Part shown: positions 1 to 8,388 of the stretch, piece after piece
Numbering within the stretch: position 1 is the first letter of the stretch
Layout of the letters: every line of letters starts with the position of its first letter
Source of the DNA: Cellvibrionaceae bacterium
GTDB lineage: Bacteria > Pseudomonadota > Gammaproteobacteria > Pseudomonadales > Cellvibrionaceae
Assembly (NCBI GenBank): GCA_021151825.1
Contig: JAGKWQ010000001.1
Span: 310,001-374,000 of the forward strand
Length of the DNA: 64,000 nt
Direction: 5' to 3'
Position numbers and translations under genes: made by a program
The notes under the pieces: model-generated
Database searches by the model: none
What the model was told of the DNA's origin: nothing
The model's input: only the letters and a program-made list of their open reading frames with translations

Positions 1-415
1 ACGCCTGCGAAAATTGCGGCGAATTTTCAGTTATCACGAAAAACTCGTTACCAACTTATTAAAAGATATTCCCCAGCGTTTGATTGACGAAGACGGCGAC
101 ATTGAACATGCATTGCAAGATCTATTTGAGCGTTGCGAACGTTTGCACGGTTTGACGACAATGTATTACGAAATCTGCGGCGATTTGATTAATGGCTACC
201 TATCCATCACATCACACCAGTTAAACAACACCATGAAAGTGCTAACCGTAATCACCGCAATTTTTGTTCCGCTCACGTTTATTGCCGGCATTTACGGAAT
301 GAATTTTGACAACATGCCTGAGCTCCATGCTACCTATGGTTATTTTTATACACTGGGTGCAATGCTTATTATTGCGGCAGGGTTTGGAATTGTTGCTTAT
401 AAGAAATGGCTTTAG
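1..415 (+). CDS. corA: Magnesium/cobalt transporter CorA, C-terminal part (5' end outside window)
   Basis: The frame is open from the first bases of the window to the TAG at 413-415, so only about the last 137 residues are present. CorA is a pentameric inner-membrane Mg2+ (Co2+, Ni2+) channel. Seen here: the end of the long cytoplasmic stalk helix, then TM1 (VLTVITAIFVPLTFIAGIYGMNF) holding the family's YGMNF signature at the pore mouth, a short periplasmic loop, TM2 (YFYTLGAMLIIAAGFGIVAY) and a basic tail (KKWL). The first in-frame start-like codon is a TTG at 14, which I take as internal. The next gene starts about 50 bases downstream on the same strand but looks unrelated. Confidence 0.93.
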   Translation, partial: RLRKLRRIFSYHEKLVTNLLKDIPQRLIDEDGDIEHALQDLFERCERLHGLTTMYYEICGDLINGYLSITSHQLNNTMKVLTVITAIFVPLTFIAGIYGMNFDNMPELHATYGYFYTLGAMLIIAAGFGIVAYKKWL

Positions 416-467
416 CTAAACTCCACAACCTTATCAACTTGATCACTAACAAGCACAAAGAGCTTCT

Positions 468-1325
468 ATGCCAAGGATATCAATTTATCTACCGGGATGT
501 TTTCTCTTCTTTTTTTGCCACTCTATCAGCGCAGCAGTTCTAAGCTGCAAAACAGCTGACGGAAAAAACATCTTTACCGATGACCCGCGTAAATGCGGCA
601 AGCAACCGGTTGCCGAGGTGCAACTGGATATTCCCAGGCAAACCCGCGTTAATTATCGCTACCCGGAAAGATTTTATGACCGCAGTAATAGTCACTGGCC
701 AATCTTTATTGAGCGCCCTGAAAACCAACAGGATATAAAGGTTTACGATAAAGCGGTTGCGCGCCTGACAAAAACCCTGGACATGATCTTCACCAAATTT
801 CCTTATGCGACACACGCAAAACTAAAAACCGTAACGTTCTATATTATGCGGGGCTCAAAACATCGACTGGGTGGTGAAAGTGGTGGAGCACGATACATCC
901 ATCACAAAATAGAGCAATACTCATTACACGACAATCACTGGAACAATGCAGTGGTAATTTACAGCGCAGACAGTTTTTTATATCACAATGATATTGTAAC
1001 CAATCAACTTATCGTTCACGAATTAGCTCATGCCTGGCACTTTTTGGAATGGACTTACCAGTATCAGCCAATCATAGATATTTGGTTAAATTCACGAAAT
1101 AACGGACTTTACCAGTCAGTAAAAGATTATGCAGGAAGAAACATTAGTCCAGCCTATGCAACCACTAACGAATATGAATATTTTGCAGATCTTTCAGCTA
1201 TGTTTTTTGTTGGAGGAACCTACCATCCTTTTGATAAACAAGGCTTGGCGAAATATGACCCCAAGGGCTATAGCATGATAGAGACTTACTGGCTCACACA
1301 AAAAACTAACTCGCCACTGAGATAA
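468..1325 (+). CDS. Exported putative zinc metallopeptidase with DUF4124-like N-terminus
   Basis: 285 residues. A hydrophobic N-terminus ending in SISA at residues 19-22 looks like a Sec signal peptide. It is followed by a short Cys-containing stretch (SCKTADGKNIFTDDPRKCG) resembling the DUF4124 module of exported proteins. The C-terminal half has HELAH at about 184-188, a zincin HExxH motif, with an acidic cluster NEYEYFAD at about 234-241 that could give the third zinc ligand. This suggests a periplasmic or secreted gluzincin-type peptidase; the substrate is unknown. The last 20 bases overlap the 3' end of the convergent folK gene. The ATG at 468 is the only start that keeps the signal peptide. 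Confidence 0.6.
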   Translation: MPRISIYLPGCFLFFFCHSISAAVLSCKTADGKNIFTDDPRKCGKQPVAEVQLDIPRQTRVNYRYPERFYDRSNSHWPIFIERPENQQDIKVYDKAVARLTKTLDMIFTKFPYATHAKLKTVTFYIMRGSKHRLGGESGGARYIHHKIEQYSLHDNHWNNAVVIYSADSFLYHNDIVTNQLIVHELAHAWHFLEWTYQYQPIIDIWLNSRNNGLYQSVKDYAGRNISPAYATTNEYEYFADLSAMFFVGGTYHPFDKQGLAKYDPKGYSMIETYWLTQKTNSPLR

Positions 1326-1821
1326 TCTTTTCTTGCCACTTAAAGTCAATTGCCCACAATTCCTGTGATGCCTGATTATAATCAGCCCATAATTGCCGAT
1401 AGTTTTTTTGTAATTGCGGATGTGAAATAGACGGTGCGATTTCAGCAAGCGGCAAAAGTACGAATGCATTTTGGGTGATTTCGGCGCGCGGTAGTTCAAT
1501 ACCATTTTCAACTCCAACAAAATCACCGTAAGTCAGAATATCAATATCCAATGTGCGTGGACTGAATTTCGGCCCGTTGCGCTTACGCCCATTATTATCT
1601 TCAATGCGCTTTAAATTTTCCGATAATTCTGCAATGGATAAACCCGTCTCCGCACCAACGACCAGATTAAAAAAATTGCTCCCGTCAAATCCCACAGATT
1701 TGCTTTCATAAACAGAAGAAACACGTAGGCTGCCCAACAATTCATGCAGTGCATCCAATGCAGCAAGAATATGTTTGTGACGATCAACATTACTACCAAG
1801 ACTCAAATAAATTGTTGTCAT
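1306..1821 (-). CDS. folK: 2-amino-4-hydroxy-6-hydroxymethyldihydropteridine pyrophosphokinase (HPPK)
   Basis: 171 residues, usual length for HPPK. The enzyme pyrophosphorylates 6-hydroxymethyl-7,8-dihydropterin in folate synthesis. Visible family features are the N-terminal YLSLGSN strand, the FFNLVV segment, and the signature RTLDIDIL with its paired Asp residues that bind the two Mg2+ ions. The start codon overlaps the folB stop by 4 bases (ATGA arrangement), implying translational coupling. The 3' end overlaps the convergent metallopeptidase-like gene by 20 bases. Confidence 0.95.
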   Translation of the reverse strand: MTTIYLSLGSNVDRHKHILAALDALHELLGSLRVSSVYESKSVGFDGSNFFNLVVGAETGLSIAELSENLKRIEDNNGRKRNGPKFSPRTLDIDILTYGDFVGVENGIELPRAEITQNAFVLLPLAEIAPSISHPQLQKNYRQLWADYNQASQELWAIDFKWQEKIISVAS

Positions 1822-2189
1822 AGTGGCAAACCTTCTGGCCGTGTACCGCGCTCGATAATCAACCCGACATCGCGCGCACCACGTATTGCACCCGGTTTAC
1901 TTAAACGCAAGCGCAACCAGGGCACATCAAATTCCGTGCGGATAACCTGCGCAATCTCTTCTGCCAATGCCTCCACTAACAGTGCGTTACGATTTTCCAC
2001 ATACGCAATTAAACGCTTGGAAACCGCTTTGTAATTCAGCGCATATTGAATGTCATCGGTCTCGGCGGCCTTGCGAATATCGCTGGCCATTTCCAGATCA
2101 ATGCTCACTGTCTGGCGCACTTCGCGCTCCCAGTCGTAAATACCAATAATGGTATCAATGCGTAAATCGCGGATGTAAACAATATCCAT
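1818..2189 (-). CDS. folB: Dihydroneopterin aldolase
   Basis: 123 residues, full length for FolB, which converts 7,8-dihydroneopterin to 6-hydroxymethyldihydropterin and glycolaldehyde. Typical features: YIRDLRIDTIIGIYDWER at the N-terminus (containing the conserved IGIYDWER), then NYKAVSKRL, VEALAEEIA and a C-terminal WLRLRLSKPGAIRGA stretch. It lies between tsaD (33 bases upstream) and folK (4-base overlap), so the two folate steps are consecutive in one minus-strand operon, as in pseudomonads. Confidence 0.95.
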   Translation of the reverse strand: MDIVYIRDLRIDTIIGIYDWEREVRQTVSIDLEMASDIRKAAETDDIQYALNYKAVSKRLIAYVENRNALLVEALAEEIAQVIRTEFDVPWLRLRLSKPGAIRGARDVGLIIERGTRPEGLPL

Positions 2190-2222
2190 AATCAGCGTCT
2201 GCTAAAAATTAAAAATCGAAAA

Positions 2223-3251
2223 TTAAAGGGATGAAAGTGAGTCCAGCGGCCAACGCGCTTTTATGTTGATCGCCAAATCTTCATGTTGCCCCGCGAGCAA
2301 ACGCTGACAACCGGCATAGGCGATCATTGCGCCATTGTCAGTGCAAAATTCATGGCGTGCGTAAAATACTTTTGCACCGATTTTGGCAAGCTCGCTATCC
2401 AGATCTGCGCGCAATTTTTTATTCGCAGACACACCACCTGCAATGACCAGCGTTTTCATACCAGTTTGTTCAAGCGCGCGCTTGCATTTAATTACTAGCG
2501 TATCCACTACAGCCGCCTGAAAAGCATTGGCAATATCGGCACAGGTTTGGTCATCGGGCAAACCATTCGCTTGCTTATTTGCGTTTACAGCAGTGAGCGT
2601 CGCAGTTTTTAATCCGCTGAAACTGAAATCCAGACCGGGACGATCCACCATTGGCCGAGGAAATTTAAACCGCCCTTCTACACCACACTCAGCAAGCTTG
2701 GCTACTTGCGGGCCGCCAGGGTAATCCAGATCGAGCATCTTGGCGGCTTTGTCGAAGGCTTCGCCGGCCGCATCGTCTATCGATTCGCCCAGCAATTCAT
2801 AATCGCCCAACGCATTTACTTTAACGAGTTGGGTGTGACCACCGGAAACCAAAAGCGCCACAAATGGAAATTCAGGGGGATTTGCCTCCAACATGGGAGC
2901 AAGCAAATGCCCCTCCATATGGTGAACGCCAATTGCCGGCACCTTCCAGGCATAGGCGAGTGAGCGTCCAAACGAGGCACCTACCATCAATGCGCCCACC
3001 AAACCGGGACCCGATGTGTAGGCAATTGCATTGATATCACTTGCTGTGGTGCCGCTTTTTTCCATCACCTCATTAATAAGAGGAAGCAGTTTGCGTACAT
3101 GGTCGCGCGAGGCCAGTTCAGGCACCACACCACCATATTCAGCATGGAGTGCGATCTGGGTATAAAGCACATGGGCCAACAGGCCGCGCTCGCTATCGTA
3201 GACAGCTACACCGGTTTCATCACAGGATGTTTCCAGCCCCAACACTCGCAT
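2223..3251 (-). CDS. tsaD: tRNA N6-threonylcarbamoyladenosine synthase subunit TsaD
   Basis: 342 residues from the ATG at 3251; a TTG four codons upstream is possible but unnecessary. TsaD transfers the threonylcarbamoyl group made by TsaC onto A37 of ANN-decoding tRNAs, with TsaB and TsaE. Visible: LGLETSCDETG at the N-terminus, the metal-binding HHMEGH motif, SGGHTQLV, and the C-terminal DNGAMIAYAG segment, all in the ASKHA ATPase-like arrangement. It heads a minus-strand operon with folB and folK and is divergent from rpsU, with about 230 bases between them. Confidence 0.97.
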   Translation of the reverse strand: MRVLGLETSCDETGVAVYDSERGLLAHVLYTQIALHAEYGGVVPELASRDHVRKLLPLINEVMEKSGTTASDINAIAYTSGPGLVGALMVGASFGRSLAYAWKVPAIGVHHMEGHLLAPMLEANPPEFPFVALLVSGGHTQLVKVNALGDYELLGESIDDAAGEAFDKAAKMLDLDYPGGPQVAKLAECGVEGRFKFPRPMVDRPGLDFSFSGLKTATLTAVNANKQANGLPDDQTCADIANAFQAAVVDTLVIKCKRALEQTGMKTLVIAGGVSANKKLRADLDSELAKIGAKVFYARHEFCTDNGAMIAYAGCQRLLAGQHEDLAINIKARWPLDSLSSL

Positions 3252-3366
3252 AACCAACCTCAATCAATCATTGACTAGCGCACAAAGACGCTAAAAAGGG
3301 CGGCTATGATAATCCGATGATCACTGAAAACCCAGCAAAACTCCCTTCATATGAGAAGGTCCAAGG

Positions 3367-3395
3367 TTGCGATGGGGGGAATAAGCGTATAGAAT
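3367..3395 (+). promoter_or_regulatory. Probable sigma-70 promoter of rpsU
   Basis: TTGCGA at 3367-3372 and TAGAAT at 3390-3395 are separated by 17 bases, followed by a GC-rich discriminator. The site lies about 90 bases before rpsU. Read from sequence only; no start site is known. Confidence 0.5.
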
Positions 3396-3483
3396 CCGCA
3401 CCCCTCGGATACCTGACCGCGTTTTATACCGACAGCTATCTACAAGACATCATTTTCAAGCACTCTATTTAAAAGGTAACAGC

Positions 3484-3699
3484 ATGCCTTCAGTAAAAAT
3501 TAAAGAAAACGAACCCTTTGATGTAGCTTTGCGTCGCTTCAAGCGCGCCTGTGAAAAAGCCGGTATTTTGGCTGACGTTCGCGCTCGCGAATGCTATGAA
3601 AAACCAACCACTATTCGCAAGCGTGATGCCGCTGCCGCCGTTAAGCGTCATGCTAAAAAGGTTCAGCGCGAATCCAAAAAGTTTACCCGTCTGTACTAA
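3484..3699 (+). CDS. rpsU: 30S ribosomal protein S21
   Basis: 71 residues, exactly the usual size, Arg/Lys-rich. S21 is the small-subunit protein needed for efficient initiation. The N-terminus MPSVKIKENEPFDVALRRFKR (conserved FDVALRRFKR) and the C-terminal basic run are typical. It is preceded by an AAAAGGTAAC ribosome-binding region and is the first gene of the classical macromolecular synthesis order (rpsU, here yqeY, dnaG, rpoD). Confidence 0.97.
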   Translation: MPSVKIKENEPFDVALRRFKRACEKAGILADVRARECYEKPTTIRKRDAAAAVKRHAKKVQRESKKFTRLY

Positions 3700-3847
3700 T
3701 TGCCAGCTGCAAACCCTGTTGGGGTAGTTGCAGCCAGCCAGTGCTTACCGGTTCTGCTTGTTAGTTATGTTTGCATCTTTGTATTAACAAGCCGTGCGTT
3801 TTTAGATCACTGATTACTGAACATTGTTTACTGCATAACGGTGAATC

Positions 3848-4303
3848 ATGAGTGAAGCAACGCTAAAAGACCGCATAAATGATGCCTTGAAAACCGCGAT
3901 GCGCGCTAAAGAAAAAGAGCGCGTCGCGGTTTTGCGTCTTGTGATGTCTGAATTCAAGAAAATTGAAGTTGATGAGCGCATCGAGCTTGATGATGCCCGC
4001 GTACTTGCTGTGCTCGACAAAATGGTCAAGCAGCGCCGCGACTCAGAAACCCAATATCGCAACGCCAATCGCCCCGAGCTTGCCGAGCAGGAAGCCTATG
4101 AGATTCGCGAGATCCAGGCCTATTTGCCCGCAGCCCTGACTGCGATCGAGCTCGATGCAATTGTAGTTAAAGCAATTGCCGATGCAGGCGTTACCGAAGC
4201 ACGCGATATGGGCAAAGCCATGGGCCTGATCAAGCCGCAAGTACAAGGTCGTGCTGATATGGGCGATGTGAGCAAACTGCTTAAAGCCAAATTGAGCAAT
4301 TAG
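3848..4303 (+). CDS. GatB/YqeY domain protein
   Basis: 151 residues, all alpha-helical in character, matching the YqeY family, which shares the tail domain of the GatB subunit of tRNA amidotransferase. Seen: the N-terminal LKDRINDALKTAMRAKEKERVAVLR helix, a charged middle (VKQRRDSETQYRNANRPELAEQE) and the C-terminal DMGKAMGLIKPQVQGRADM segment with the family's GRADM motif. Its biochemical role is not established; tRNA or amidotransferase-related functions are suggested for the domain. It sits between rpsU and dnaG, as often in pseudomonads. Confidence 0.93.
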   Translation: MSEATLKDRINDALKTAMRAKEKERVAVLRLVMSEFKKIEVDERIELDDARVLAVLDKMVKQRRDSETQYRNANRPELAEQEAYEIREIQAYLPAALTAIELDAIVVKAIADAGVTEARDMGKAMGLIKPQVQGRADMGDVSKLLKAKLSN

Positions 4304-4362
4304 TCGCCTATTATTAATAGCTTGGTGCTAGCTCCTCGCAATCACTTTCAAGCGACTATTTC

Positions 4363-6429
4363 ATGGCCGGATTAATCCCCCAGAGCTTTATTGACGACCT
4401 GCTCGACCGCCTCGACATAGTCGACGTGGTCGACAGCCGTGTAAAACTCAAAAAAACCGGCAAAAACTACAGCGCCTGCTGCCCTTTTCATGACGAGAAA
4501 ACCCCCTCCTTTACCGTTAGCCCGGAGAAGCAATTCTTCTATTGTTTCGGTTGCGGCGCCAGTGGGAATGCACTGGGTTTTATAATGGATTATGAGCGAC
4601 TCAGCTTCCCCGAAGCCACCGAGTCACTTGCCCGCCTAGCCGGCCTGGAAGTGCCGCGCGAAGTACAAACCGAAGCACAACAAAAGCGCGAAGAAGAAAA
4701 ACGCAGCATTTACACTTTGCTGGAAAAAGCAGATCAGTTTTATCAACAGCAATTGCGTCATCACACCAGCAAGCACCTTGCAGTGAATTATCTGAAAAAT
4801 CGTGGGCTCGACGGCAAAACTGCCAAAGCGTATGGCGTCGGCTTTGCCCCACCCGGCTGGGACAATTTACTCAAGTCTCTGGCACAAAATGATGATGATA
4901 AACACCTGCTGATTGAAGGCGGCATGCTGATTCATCAAGAGCAAGAAAAGAAACTGTACGATCGCTTCCGCCATCGCATTATGTTCCCGATTCGCGATAC
5001 TCGCGGGCGAGTGATCGGTTTTGGCGGTCGCGTTCTGGGCGACGACAAACCCAAATACCTCAACTCACCGGAAACACCGGTGTTCCATAAAGGACAGGAG
5101 CTTTACGGACTTTATGAAGCCCGCCTCGCCTACCGCGAGTTACCGCGCCTGTTGGTGGTTGAAGGCTATATGGATGTGGTTAGCCTCGCACAATTCGGCA
5201 TCTGCTATGGCGTTGCAACCCTCGGTACCGCGTGCGGACCGGACCATCTTGATCGCGCCTTCAAATACACCAGCGAAGTCGTGTTTTGTTTTGACGGCGA
5301 CAAAGCTGGTCGCAGTGCTGCCCATCGTGCACTGGAAGCTTCAATCGAGTGCATGACCGATGGTCGCACAGTGAAATTCCTGTTCCTGCCTGAAAATGAA
5401 GATCCGGACACACTGGTGCGCCAAATCGGGCCTGAAAAGTTCGAACGCATGATCGAACTGGCCGTACCCTTTGAGGATTATTTATTTGACGCAGTTGCTG
5501 ATGGCTTGAACATCCGCACCATGGAAGGTCGCGCCACTTTCAGCAAACGCGCAGCGCCGCTGCTGGACCGCCTGCCGAAAGGCGTGTTTCGTGAGCTAAT
5601 GTTCGAGAGCCTGGCGACACGAACCGGCCTGAATCGTAATGTCTTACAGGAATTGGTTTTAGAGCAGCAAACCAAAGAACCGCCCGCCCAACCAGTACAA
5701 GCCAAAGCGCCGGCAGAAGAAAAGACTCCGCAGGTAGCAATGCCCAGGCAGGTCGATAATTGGTGGGATAACCCAGCGCAAAGCGCCCCCCAAACCCCGG
5801 ACGAAACTGGAATGCATCCGGCTGATTACGGGGATTTTCCAACTGATTTGCCACCACCGGACTATCGTGAATACTACGAAGAGCCCGTCGCGCGAAGACC
5901 CACGCAGAACCGATACCAGCCGGAGCTTCAGCCACGCGCCACCGGAAAATATTTGATGCCACCAGCTCGCAAAGCACTGGCGTTACTATTGACGCACACC
6001 TCATTGGCAAGCATGGAGCCCAATCATGATGACTGGATTGCTGTCGCCGATGATCTGGATTGCCAGATGCTAGGTCGCCTGCTGAAAGTGCTGCATGAAC
6101 GCCCCCATTACAACCTATCCCACCTAATTGGTTATTGGCGTGGCATTTATGGGCCAGAAGATACGGAAAGACTGGCCGCTGTTGCGGGGCATGATTTGTT
6201 ACAAGCGGCAAATGCACTAACCCAACCGCGCCCGGACAAACCCGCCAAAGCGGATTACGACACCCAAGCCGCATTTGCGAGCGCAATGGAAAAATTACGC
6301 ACCCAGCAAAACCAGAAAAAAAGTGCTGAATCCTTGGCAAAACTCAAAAATGCCGACTTAACTCAACTATCCAAAGAGGAGCGCGAGCAACTGGTGCGCG
6401 CTGTTCTGGCGACCAAACTGCAATCTTAA
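4363..6429 (+). CDS. dnaG: DNA primase
   Basis: 688 residues, longer than E. coli DnaG (581). It makes the RNA primers at the replication fork and binds DnaB through its C-terminus. Domains: CHC2 zinc finger at about 39-64 (CCPFH and CFGC), catalytic core with TOPRIM residues (VVEGYMDVV and FDGDKAGRSAAHRA), then a Pro/Gln-rich linker at about 435-525 (EEPVARRPTQNRYQPELQP is part of it), and a helical DnaB-binding C-terminus. The long linker accounts for the extra length and is probably disordered. It lies 59 bases after yqeY and precedes rpoD. Confidence 0.97.
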   Translation: MAGLIPQSFIDDLLDRLDIVDVVDSRVKLKKTGKNYSACCPFHDEKTPSFTVSPEKQFFYCFGCGASGNALGFIMDYERLSFPEATESLARLAGLEVPREVQTEAQQKREEEKRSIYTLLEKADQFYQQQLRHHTSKHLAVNYLKNRGLDGKTAKAYGVGFAPPGWDNLLKSLAQNDDDKHLLIEGGMLIHQEQEKKLYDRFRHRIMFPIRDTRGRVIGFGGRVLGDDKPKYLNSPETPVFHKGQELYGLYEARLAYRELPRLLVVEGYMDVVSLAQFGICYGVATLGTACGPDHLDRAFKYTSEVVFCFDGDKAGRSAAHRALEASIECMTDGRTVKFLFLPENEDPDTLVRQIGPEKFERMIELAVPFEDYLFDAVADGLNIRTMEGRATFSKRAAPLLDRLPKGVFRELMFESLATRTGLNRNVLQELVLEQQTKEPPAQPVQAKAPAEEKTPQVAMPRQVDNWWDNPAQSAPQTPDETGMHPADYGDFPTDLPPPDYREYYEEPVARRPTQNRYQPELQPRATGKYLMPPARKALALLLTHTSLASMEPNHDDWIAVADDLDCQMLGRLLKVLHERPHYNLSHLIGYWRGIYGPEDTERLAAVAGHDLLQAANALTQPRPDKPAKADYDTQAAFASAMEKLRTQQNQKKSAESLAKLKNADLTQLSKEEREQLVRAVLATKLQS

Positions 6430-6527
6430 GCGACCAAACAGGTCAAAAGCTGCACAATCCCACACGATTCACGGGGAGATTTCAGCGTCGCCACCCGATT
6501 GCCTAGAATCCACTCAAGCAAGTGGAG

Positions 6528-6533
6528 TATAAT
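6528..6533 (+). promoter_or_regulatory. Possible -10 element of an rpoD promoter
   Basis: TATAAT at 6528-6533, about 45 bases before the ATG at 6578, in the gap after dnaG. I see no convincing -35 at 17 bases, so this is only a partial match. A small inverted repeat (CCACT...AGTGG) lies just upstream. Confidence 0.3.
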
Positions 6534-6577
6534 TTCGGGCTTTGCATTTCACTCACCAGGTTTTAATAGGGTCTCGA

Positions 6578-6619
6578 ATGTCTGAAGACGTCCAACAACA
6601 ACAGTCTCGTATCAAATGA
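6578..6619 (+). pseudogene. rpoD: Orphan 5' fragment of rpoD (13 codons, then stop)
   Basis: The ATG at 6578 follows AGGG at a normal spacing and reads MSEDVQQQQSRIK before TGA at 6617-6619. This resembles the extreme N-terminus of the RpoD of Pseudomonas relatives, which continues with SRIKELI and region 1.1. Here the sequence switches directly, in another frame, to NDPVRMYMREMG, the start of region 1.2. About 80 codons (estimated against E. coli sigma-70, where DPVRMYM begins near residue 96) are absent and the frame does not join. It is either a real deletion or an assembly or consensus error. Confidence 0.7.
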
Positions 6620-6623
6620 CCCC

Positions 6624-8180
6624 GTGCGCATGTATATGCGTGAAATGGGTACCGTAGAACTGCTGACCCGCGAAGGCGAGATTGTTATCGCCAAGCGTAT
6701 TGAAGAAGGTGTGCGTGAACTGATGCATGCCCTCGCCTATTGGCCTGGCGCTGTGCAACAAGTGCTGGACGAATATGCATTAGTCGCCAAAGAAGAACGC
6801 CGCCTTGCAGACGTAATCATCGGCTGGCTCGACCCCATTGAAGATATTCCTTCTGCACTCGCAGAAGTAGAGGAAATTCCTGTCGCTGCAGCTCCGGGCG
6901 CTAAAGCCGCATCTGATGATGAAGAGGATGAAGAAGGCGGTAGCGATGACGAAGAAGAAGCGATCACTGGTGTAGATCCGGAAGAAGCGCGTGTACGTTT
7001 TGAAGAATTGCAAAAGCAATACGACAAAACCATCAAAGCACTCGCCAAAAGCGGTTACGGCAGCAAACAAGCCGAGAAAGAATTGTCCACATTGGGCGAC
7101 TTGTTCAAGTTCTTCAAATTACCCGCACGCCAATTCGATCCAATTTATAGCAAAGCGCGTGAAACCCTGGATCACATTCGCAAGCAAGAACGCCACATTA
7201 TGGATTTGTGTACGCGCAAAGCCCAAATGCAACGCAAAACATTTATCAAAGCATTCCCCGGTAATGAAACCAACGAGGAATGGTTACCCGAGATACTCAA
7301 AGGCAAAGTTGAAAGCCCTGAGAAACTTGAACGCGTATTACCTGATGTAAAAACGGCACAGCAACAACTCGCACATATCGAAACCGAAAGTGGTTTGAGC
7401 CTCGCTGCTATTAAAGACATCAATCGCCGCATGTCGATTGGTGAAGCCCGTGCACGCCGCGCGAAAAAAGAAATGGTTGAAGCAAACCTGCGCCTGGTAA
7501 TTTCCATTGCAAAAAAATATACCAACCGCGGTTTGCAATTCCTCGATTTGATTCAGGAAGGCAATATCGGCTTGATGAAAGCAGTGGATAAATTTGAATA
7601 CCGTCGCGGCTATAAATTCTCCACTTACGCAACCTGGTGGATTCGTCAGGCAATCACTCGCTCCATCGCCGATCAGGCGCGCACCATCCGTATTCCTGTT
7701 CACATGATTGAAACCATCAACAAACTCAATCGTGTATCGCGTCAAATGCTGCAGGAAATGGGGCGCGAGCCAACGCCGGAAGAATTGGGCGAACGCATGG
7801 ATATGCCAGAAGATAAAGTACGTAAAGTACTGAAAATCGCCAAAGAACCAATCTCCATGGAAACACCAATCGGCGACGATGAAGATTCACATCTTGGCGA
7901 CTTTATCGAAGATACCACCATTATCTCTCCGGTGGAGTCAGCGACAATGGAGGGTTTGATGGAAGCAACCCGCGAAGTGCTTGCAGGCCTCACCGCACGC
8001 GAAGCCAAAGTACTGCGTATGCGCTTTGGTATCGACATGCACACTGACCACACGCTGGAAGAAGTGGGCAAACAATTCGATGTAACGCGCGAGCGTATCC
8101 GTCAGATCGAAGCGAAAGCGTTGCGCAAACTACGCCACCCATCGCGCTCCGATCACTTGCGCAGCTTCCTTGATGATTAA
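6624..8180 (+). CDS. rpoD: RNA polymerase sigma factor RpoD (sigma-70), lacking region 1.1 as sequenced
   Basis: 518 residues if read from the GTG at 6624; in-frame ATGs follow at 6630 and 6636. The frame opens slightly earlier with N-D at 6615-6620. Regions present: 1.2 (DPVRMYMREMGTVELLTREGEI), an acidic non-conserved insert (SDDEEDEEGGSDDEEEA), 2 (KKYTNRGLQFLDLIQEGNIG, FSTYATWWIRQAITR), 3, and 4 with its helix-turn-helix (VTRERIRQIEAKALRKLRH). About 95 N-terminal residues, including the autoinhibitory region 1.1, are missing relative to E. coli RpoD (613 residues). No ribosome-binding site precedes the GTG. The housekeeping sigma factor is essential, so a sequencing or assembly deletion is the leading explanation. 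Confidence 0.93.
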   Translation: MRMYMREMGTVELLTREGEIVIAKRIEEGVRELMHALAYWPGAVQQVLDEYALVAKEERRLADVIIGWLDPIEDIPSALAEVEEIPVAAAPGAKAASDDEEDEEGGSDDEEEAITGVDPEEARVRFEELQKQYDKTIKALAKSGYGSKQAEKELSTLGDLFKFFKLPARQFDPIYSKARETLDHIRKQERHIMDLCTRKAQMQRKTFIKAFPGNETNEEWLPEILKGKVESPEKLERVLPDVKTAQQQLAHIETESGLSLAAIKDINRRMSIGEARARRAKKEMVEANLRLVISIAKKYTNRGLQFLDLIQEGNIGLMKAVDKFEYRRGYKFSTYATWWIRQAITRSIADQARTIRIPVHMIETINKLNRVSRQMLQEMGREPTPEELGERMDMPEDKVRKVLKIAKEPISMETPIGDDEDSHLGDFIEDTTIISPVESATMEGLMEATREVLAGLTAREAKVLRMRFGIDMHTDHTLEEVGKQFDVTRERIRQIEAKALRKLRHPSRSDHLRSFLDD

Positions 8181-8195
8181 TTCATCACCAACAAT

Positions 8196-8226
8196 AAAAC
8201 CCGCTTAATGCGGGTTTTATTTTTTT
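8196..8226 (+). terminator. Rho-independent terminator of rpoD
   Basis: AAAACCCGC (8196-8204), a 5-base loop, GCGGGTTTT (8210-8218), then a T-rich run to 8226. It lies 16 bases after the rpoD stop and closes the operon. Confidence 0.9.
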
Positions 8227-8250
8227 CAGTCAGCAATTTCCGTTAATCTC

Positions 8251-8279
8251 TAGCCACATTCAAAACAACTCACTATAAT
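8251..8279 (+). promoter_or_regulatory. Promoter of the CAU tRNA
   Basis: A perfect -10 TATAAT at 8274-8279 with a weak -35 (TAGCCA, 8251-8256) at 17 bases. The discriminator is strongly GC-rich (GCCCCCCAC), as expected for a stringently controlled stable-RNA promoter. Confidence 0.6.
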
Positions 8280-8311
8280 GCCCCCCACTGCGGTTTCGCA
8301 GCCTCCTTTTG

Positions 8312-8388
8312 GGGCCTATAGCTCAGTTGGTTAGAGCATCCGACTCATAATCGGCAGGTCGCTGGTTCAAGTCCAGCTGGGCCCACCA
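8312..8388 (+). tRNA. tRNA with CAU anticodon (elongator Met or Ile2)
   Basis: 77 bases including an encoded CCA (8386-8388). The acceptor GGGCCTA pairs with TGGGCCC, the D arm reads AGCTCAGTTGGTTAGAGC, the anticodon loop is CTCATAA (CAT), and the T arm is GCTGGTTCAAGTCCAGC. The T arm resembles E. coli tRNA-Ile2 (ileX), while the D arm resembles elongator Met; I cannot decide between them by eye. The identity depends on whether TilS lysidinylates C34. It is clearly not initiator tRNA-fMet. Confidence 0.93.

Noticed and set aside
5540..6340. Minus-strand open frame of 266 codons inside dnaG
   Set aside because: Shadow of dnaG in the opposite frame; low-complexity residues, no motif and no ribosome-binding site.
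8312..8388. Initiator tRNA-fMet
   Set aside because: The first base pair is G-C and the anticodon stem lacks the three G-C pairs of an initiator.
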